Assembly (NCBI GenBank): GCA_035556735.1
Contig: DATMFF010000015.1
Coordinates: 26,707-90,706, forward strand
Direction: 5' to 3'
Length of the DNA: 64,000 bases
Source: CANJBX01 sp035556735
Lineage (GTDB): Bacteria; Pseudomonadota; Alphaproteobacteria; Rhizobiales; Xanthobacteraceae
Shown here: piece after piece, positions 61,101-64,000 of the stretch
Layout of the letters: every line of letters begins with the position of its first letter
Numbering within the stretch: position 1 is the stretch's first letter
Program-made: the position numbers and the translations under genes
Notes under the pieces: generated by a model
Told to the model about the DNA's origin: nothing
Databases searched by the model: none
What the model saw: only the letters and a program-made list of their open reading frames with translations

Positions 61101-64000
61101 GCTGGTCAGCCGGAACGACGTCACCTGACCGTCGAAATCCTGTCCGGTGAGCGTGAGCGCGATCGGAGCCTGCTGATCTTCAATTCCACTGAAAGCCAGC
61201 AGCGGCGAGATGGTCTCCGGAGCCCCGACGGCGATCGAAAGCTGCTGAGTGTCAGTCGCGCCGTGCGCATCCTCGATCGTGAAAACAAGCTGGTCGGGTC
61301 CCGTATAGCCCTGATCCGCCGTGTACACGATGCCGGGCGCTCCTTGCGCGCTATTGGCGGCAAGGAATGCGTTGATGTCCGCGAGGGTGCCCGTGAACGA
61401 CAGCGTATGCGCATTGCTGTCGTCGTCCGGCAGGATCGTGATACTGGAGTTCGCCGGCGGCTGGCTCAGCGTGATGACGCCATACGAACTGCTCAAATGG
61501 ACGGTGAGCACCTCGCTTGGAGCGGGATCGTCCTCGATGGAGATCCCGTTGATCACGGCGACGCCCGGCGTCGCAATCGGCGTCGAATCCCACTGGATCG
61601 CCGGGGCGTCGTTTGAACCGGTAATGGTGAATGTCACCGGAGTGGTCGCGGACGCCCCATGGCTGTCGAAGACGGAGACCAGGAACTGCTCCGTGGCGGT
61701 CTCTCCTGCAGAGAGAGCCTGCGTATCAGGGTCGTTGTTGTCGAGGGTGTACGTCAGCGTTCCGGTCTCGGGATCGAGCACCAGGAGGCCGTATTTGCCC
61801 TGCTGCGTATAGCCGTTGAATTCGACAACGTAACCATTAACCGCATAGTACGTCGAGGGAACGTCGGTCCAGACGCCATTGTGATCCATGAAGACAAAGT
61901 CTTCACCACCGGCACCGCTGTCGTTCGGCTCGGTGCCCCACCAGTTGGCGTAGCCGCCGTTCGAGCCTCCGACCGTCCAGAACGTCTGGCCACTCTCAGG
62001 TCCGTTCGCCCAGGTCCAGACGCCCTCTTGCGCGGCATCGCTGCCACCGATCCAGGCGCCCGCACCCTGCGTGACGTTGGTGAAGACATAAGTGTTCTCA
62101 GCCGCACTGGTGATGTTGGCGAGATAGCCGCCCATCCCAACGGCCGCGGCTTGCGCCTGAGCCCACGAAAGGCCCGGGGCCGCGACATAGACGTAGTGGG
62201 TCAGATAATAGGTCGGACTGTCACCGCGATCCGGATCGACGGTGGTAAGCTGCACCGTCGCGACGCCATTGCCCGCTCCCGATTCGCCAGCCTCGACCAA
62301 TCCGGCCGGCTGGCTCGCCTCGATGGCGGGCGCGTCGTTCGTGCCGGTGATCGTGACGGTGACAGCCCGATCCGTATAGCCGCCGTCGCTATCTGTGGCG
62401 CGAACGGTGTACGTCAGGGTGAGAGTCTCGCCGCACGCGAGGAAGTCGAATGCCTCCTGCCCGGAATCGAAACTCCAATGGATCGTACCTGCAGTATCGG
62501 ACGAACCGATCACGTCGCCGCAGTCGACCGACAGCATCGCCTTGAGCATCTCGACGGTAAGGCCCTGCGGCAGGTCGCCGTCCACACAAACGTCCTCGAC
62601 AGATGCGGCAACGCTGTTCGTCACGTCGACGTCGCTGACCGACAGCGTTCCGCCTGCCGAGAGGCCGACGTCTCCTTCCGTCAAATCCGCGGCATCGCTG
62701 TCACCGCACGCGACGGCGATGACCGGCTCGTCGTTGGTGCCCGTGATCGTCACCGTCACCTGCTGGACCACCAGGGCGCCGTCGCTGTCCGTGATCGTCA
62801 CGTTGTAGGTGACGAGCAGCGTCTCGCCTTCCGCAAGGAAATCGGCGTCCTCGCTACTGATGGAATAGGCCCATCCGACGGAGCCTTGGTTGTTGGCGTC
62901 GGCGGGGTTCTCCTGCACCGTGCCGAGAGTGAGCGCACCGGGATCTTCGGCGATGTTTTCGGTGCCCCCGCCATGCTTGGTCCAAACCGCCGAGACGAAT
63001 GTCTGTTCGGCGGTGTGCGTGTCGGTGAGTTCGGGGTCCTTGAAGGTGATCGTACCGCTGTCGGTCAGCTCGATGCTCGGATTGCCTTCACCCTCACCGC
63101 CCCCCTCGGTCAAGACGGGATACCAGTCGGCCTCGGTTATATCGCCATGAGCGTCGGTTGACGACGTGACGATCTGCGGCGGATCGTTCTGCCCGTTGAC
63201 CGTGAAGGTCGCAGTCGTGCTTGCCGTCGCGCCCTGGTCATCGATGACCGGGATGATGAACGTCTCGACCGGATGGTCGCTCGCGCGGAGGGGATCGGCC
63301 TTCTCATTGTCGACGACGTAGGTGAGCGAATTCGTGCCTGTGTTCAGGTAGGCCGACCCGTACGCGCCATCCTTGCGGAAAACGCCCCCGCCGAGGGCGA
63401 TCCACCCGGCGCCCACGAGCGCGACGACGTTGTAGGAGACCTCCCCGTCCGGATCGACCTTGACGATCTGCGCGGTCGATTGCGACGCACCCGGATCGCC
63501 TTCGGTGACCGCCTCGTTGAGATCAGGCGGCGCATCCGCGAAAACCGCCGGGCTGAGATTGCCCGGAAGATGCACGATAGGTCCGTTGCCCGGGTCGCCG
63601 CCGCCCGTGCCACCGGGCGTTCCCCCGTTCTGTCCAGGCCCGCCGTTGCCTGGAACCTGGTTCGGCGGCGAGGTATCGGGCAGTCCGGGGGTGCTGCCGC
63701 CCGGAGGGCTCGAGCTGCTGCCGGGCGTGCTCGGGCTCTTGGGCTGCTGATCCTGAGGATTCTGCGATTGGAAGTTGGCCGGATTGGCCAGGAAGACAGG
63801 GAACAGGTTCTGGGCGATGGCAAGTTCCATCGCGACCTGTTCGGGCGTCTTGTTGATCTGCTGCGCCAGCACCCCGAGGTTTGCGCTCGGCGTCACGGTG
63901 AACGAGGTGCTTGTCGTGTTGACCGTGCCGATGATCACGCCGGTGGCGCGGTCGATGATGTTGAAGGATCCGACCTTGCCGTCCGGATCCGCCATCAGCG
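58188..64000 (-). CDS. Giant RTX/VCBS adhesin with C-type lectin and LamG-like domains, partial at the window edge
   Basis: At least 1935 residues, counted from the ATG at 63995; the gene may begin further upstream. Order: an N-terminal segment (SFNIIDRATGVIIGT), a Pro/Gly linker (about 80-150), several VCBS/cadherin-like domains ending in ITGTNDEP or ITGTNDAP (about 150-590), a C-type lectin-like domain (about 597-727, with WWGTEPNDSG and WAQAQAAAVGMGGYLA), more VCBS-like domains, a LamG/concanavalin-like domain (about 1170-1370, ending GYWPLDEGDG), RTX nonapeptides (GGTGDDILVGHLGNDTLTGG, about 1812-1856) and a C-terminal secretion region. It should be exported by the type I system just downstream and bind glycans or surfaces in a calcium-dependent way. 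Confidence 0.9.
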   Translation of the reverse strand, partial: LMADPDGKVGSFNIIDRATGVIIGTVNTTSTSFTVTPSANLGVLAQQINKTPEQVAMELAIAQNLFPVFLANPANFQSQNPQDQQPKSPSTPGSSSSPPGGSTPGLPDTSPPNQVPGNGGPGQNGGTPGGTGGGDPGNGPIVHLPGNLSPAVFADAPPDLNEAVTEGDPGASQSTAQIVKVDPDGEVSYNVVALVGAGWIALGGGVFRKDGAYGSAYLNTGTNSLTYVVDNEKADPLRASDHPVETFIIPVIDDQGATASTTATFTVNGQNDPPQIVTSSTDAHGDITEADWYPVLTEGGGEGEGNPSIELTDSGTITFKDPELTDTHTAEQTFVSAVWTKHGGGTENIAEDPGALTLGTVQENPADANNQGSVGWAYSISSEDADFLAEGETLLVTYNVTITDSDGALVVQQVTVTITGTNDEPVIAVACGDSDAADLTEGDVGLSAGGTLSVSDVDVTNSVAASVEDVCVDGDLPQGLTVEMLKAMLSVDCGDVIGSSDTAGTIHWSFDSGQEAFDFLACGETLTLTYTVRATDSDGGYTDRAVTVTITGTNDAPAIEASQPAGLVEAGESGAGNGVATVQLTTVDPDRGDSPTYYLTHYVYVAAPGLSWAQAQAAAVGMGGYLANITSAAENTYVFTNVTQGAGAWIGGSDAAQEGVWTWANGPESGQTFWTVGGSNGGYANWWGTEPNDSGAGGEDFVFMDHNGVWTDVPSTYYAVNGYVVEFNGYTQQGKYGLLVLDPETGTLTYTLDNNDPDTQALSAGETATEQFLVSVFDSHGASATTPVTFTITGSNDAPAIQWDSTPIATPGVAVINGISIEDDPAPSEVLTVHLSSSYGVITLSQPPANSSITILPDDDSNAHTLSFTGTLADINAFLAANSAQGAPGIVYTADQGYTGPDQLVFTIEDAHGATDTQQLSIAVGAPETISPLLAFSGIEDQQAPIALTLTGQDFDGQVTSFRLTSLPQHGMLFLDAGLTQAVALNDLVAAGSTQVPNEFTATVYFKPDADWNGSTSLQYAAIDNNQFEDPSPATVEIDVASVNDAPHAASNTVTIDEDGVYAFSESDFAFGDADGNDFDALVIETLPSAGVLSLNGQAVTQYQVISADDIGQLVFTPASDGNGAGYASFIFKVQDDGGLANGGANLSGPYTFTINVTPVDDAPQVNVNPTYMDFDGSDAVVGSVATRNVGNASADGVTLEGWVNWDGAGPSQSSHQLLFYNGSTSDSGFGLFGVFDNGTFTLEIFRGGIGGIDTDIELNAGWHHLAVTHVDGTFQLFVDGQPVFSTAGLANAIPDPANFPQYMPHTLIGGTDTGTEAFVGSIAEVRVWEVARTGQEIASDRAVSLLGEEPGLVGYWPLDEGDGPGAKDHAGTPQNLTTVGDPAWVVDGIESWPGDAAIRVVEDSPTKLHGLSVSDVDGGSAEITLTLSIPNGSGSLSAVAGGNVVVGGGPGALTLTGSIADINAFLADPGLGVTYAPALNSVADVVLSIAALDQDVPGGPHGTTETVLLDLQPVNDAPTLDDAALPSASENSNGVSQRISDMFASKFHDVDAGAFLAGIAVVGGAVSNAGVWKYSYDNDVWHEFDANLQLSQAQLLPASAWLTFVPAPGFSGPVPALDVYAIDNSINDGAIATQWPPSVVDLDPESYPSPMESPLGGWHPFAQDVTHVTTSVTEGANSAPVIDMTYAVSVDLNETSAILLGPMIWDADAGNSTLRATFTSSAGGALDLFLPQEQGGLTDLDQNPGVLVLEGSWIQLSNAVMTGIKYTEPGSLPAADAVIFTVDDLNGGTDTYNIQFAVADPPPGEGISLSGTAGPNDKDMMFGTDNADVLNGGTGDDILVGHLGNDTLTGGTGADMFVFTPELNAGNTIITDFNVSEGDMIVLDDFAQEALNALLSDLVQGSDTIELAPGHTITLQGVDVSTLHASDFFLRQYGV

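Overview
The window is about 64 kb of GC-rich chromosome (my estimate is 65-70 % GC). It looks like an alphaproteobacterium of the Hyphomicrobiales (Rhizobiales), in the Bradyrhizobium/Xanthobacteraceae neighbourhood. That placement is inferred from three things: the divergent phaR and phaA-phaB polyhydroxybutyrate genes, the mtgA-rpmF pair, and several families of rhizobial-type palindromic repeats between genes. No tRNA, rRNA, prophage, transposase or CRISPR array was found.

Layout. 1-10.5 kb is mostly housekeeping: the end of glyoxalase II, a GT-C type membrane glycosyltransferase, a small cupin, the PHB genes phaB, phaA and phaR, a PAS-GGDEF-EAL protein, an amidohydrolase, a frameshifted small membrane protein, ribosomal protein L32 and the transglycosylase MtgA. 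At 10.6-11.2 kb a small GIY-YIG nuclease gene sits exactly between two inverted copies of a composite palindromic repeat. 11.2-51.6 kb is a long catabolic and transport region. It holds hyuA-hyuB-mmgE/prpD with two divergent creatinase/M24-fold genes, metal-dependent amidohydrolases, two D-2-hydroxyacid dehydrogenases, an enolase-superfamily dehydratase, an amidohydrolase-Rieske-ABC importer operon, two SDRs, an orphan TctC binding protein, a complete livKHMGF branched-chain-type importer, a GMC oxidoreductase, a FAD oxidoreductase-aconitase X operon followed by an IlvD/Edd dehydratase, and an AtzG-AtzE amidase followed by a complete tctCBA importer. 52-64 kb is signalling and surface: a membrane-anchored cyclic-nucleotide-binding protein, a CHASE2 adenylate cyclase, and a type I secretion pair (HlyD-like adaptor and PrtD-like ABC exporter). 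These lie downstream of a giant RTX/VCBS adhesin that carries C-type lectin and LamG-like domains and runs to the window edge.

How it fits together. The middle region reads as uptake and breakdown of small carboxylates, amides and possibly aromatic acids. Importers (ABC, liv and tripartite) alternate with dehydratases, dehydrogenases and hydrolases, and many genes are coupled by 1-4 nt overlaps. The final block reads as an exported adhesin with its own exporter, next to cAMP-type signalling genes.

The most unusual feature is the 585-bp unit at 10596-11180. Its arms are paired REP-like hairpins whose tetraloops are of GNRA type when read towards a shared CCAGTA motif. Related solo or degenerate copies occur at 27678, 38654, 22753 and 22969. 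The layout resembles REPIN-RAYT elements, but with a GIY-YIG nuclease in place of the usual HUH transposase. A second family of longer non-coding elements, bounded by an inverted CCCCTCACCC motif, occurs three times (20154, 38892, 42445); each copy has a different interior, one of them a tandem array of roughly 52-bp units.
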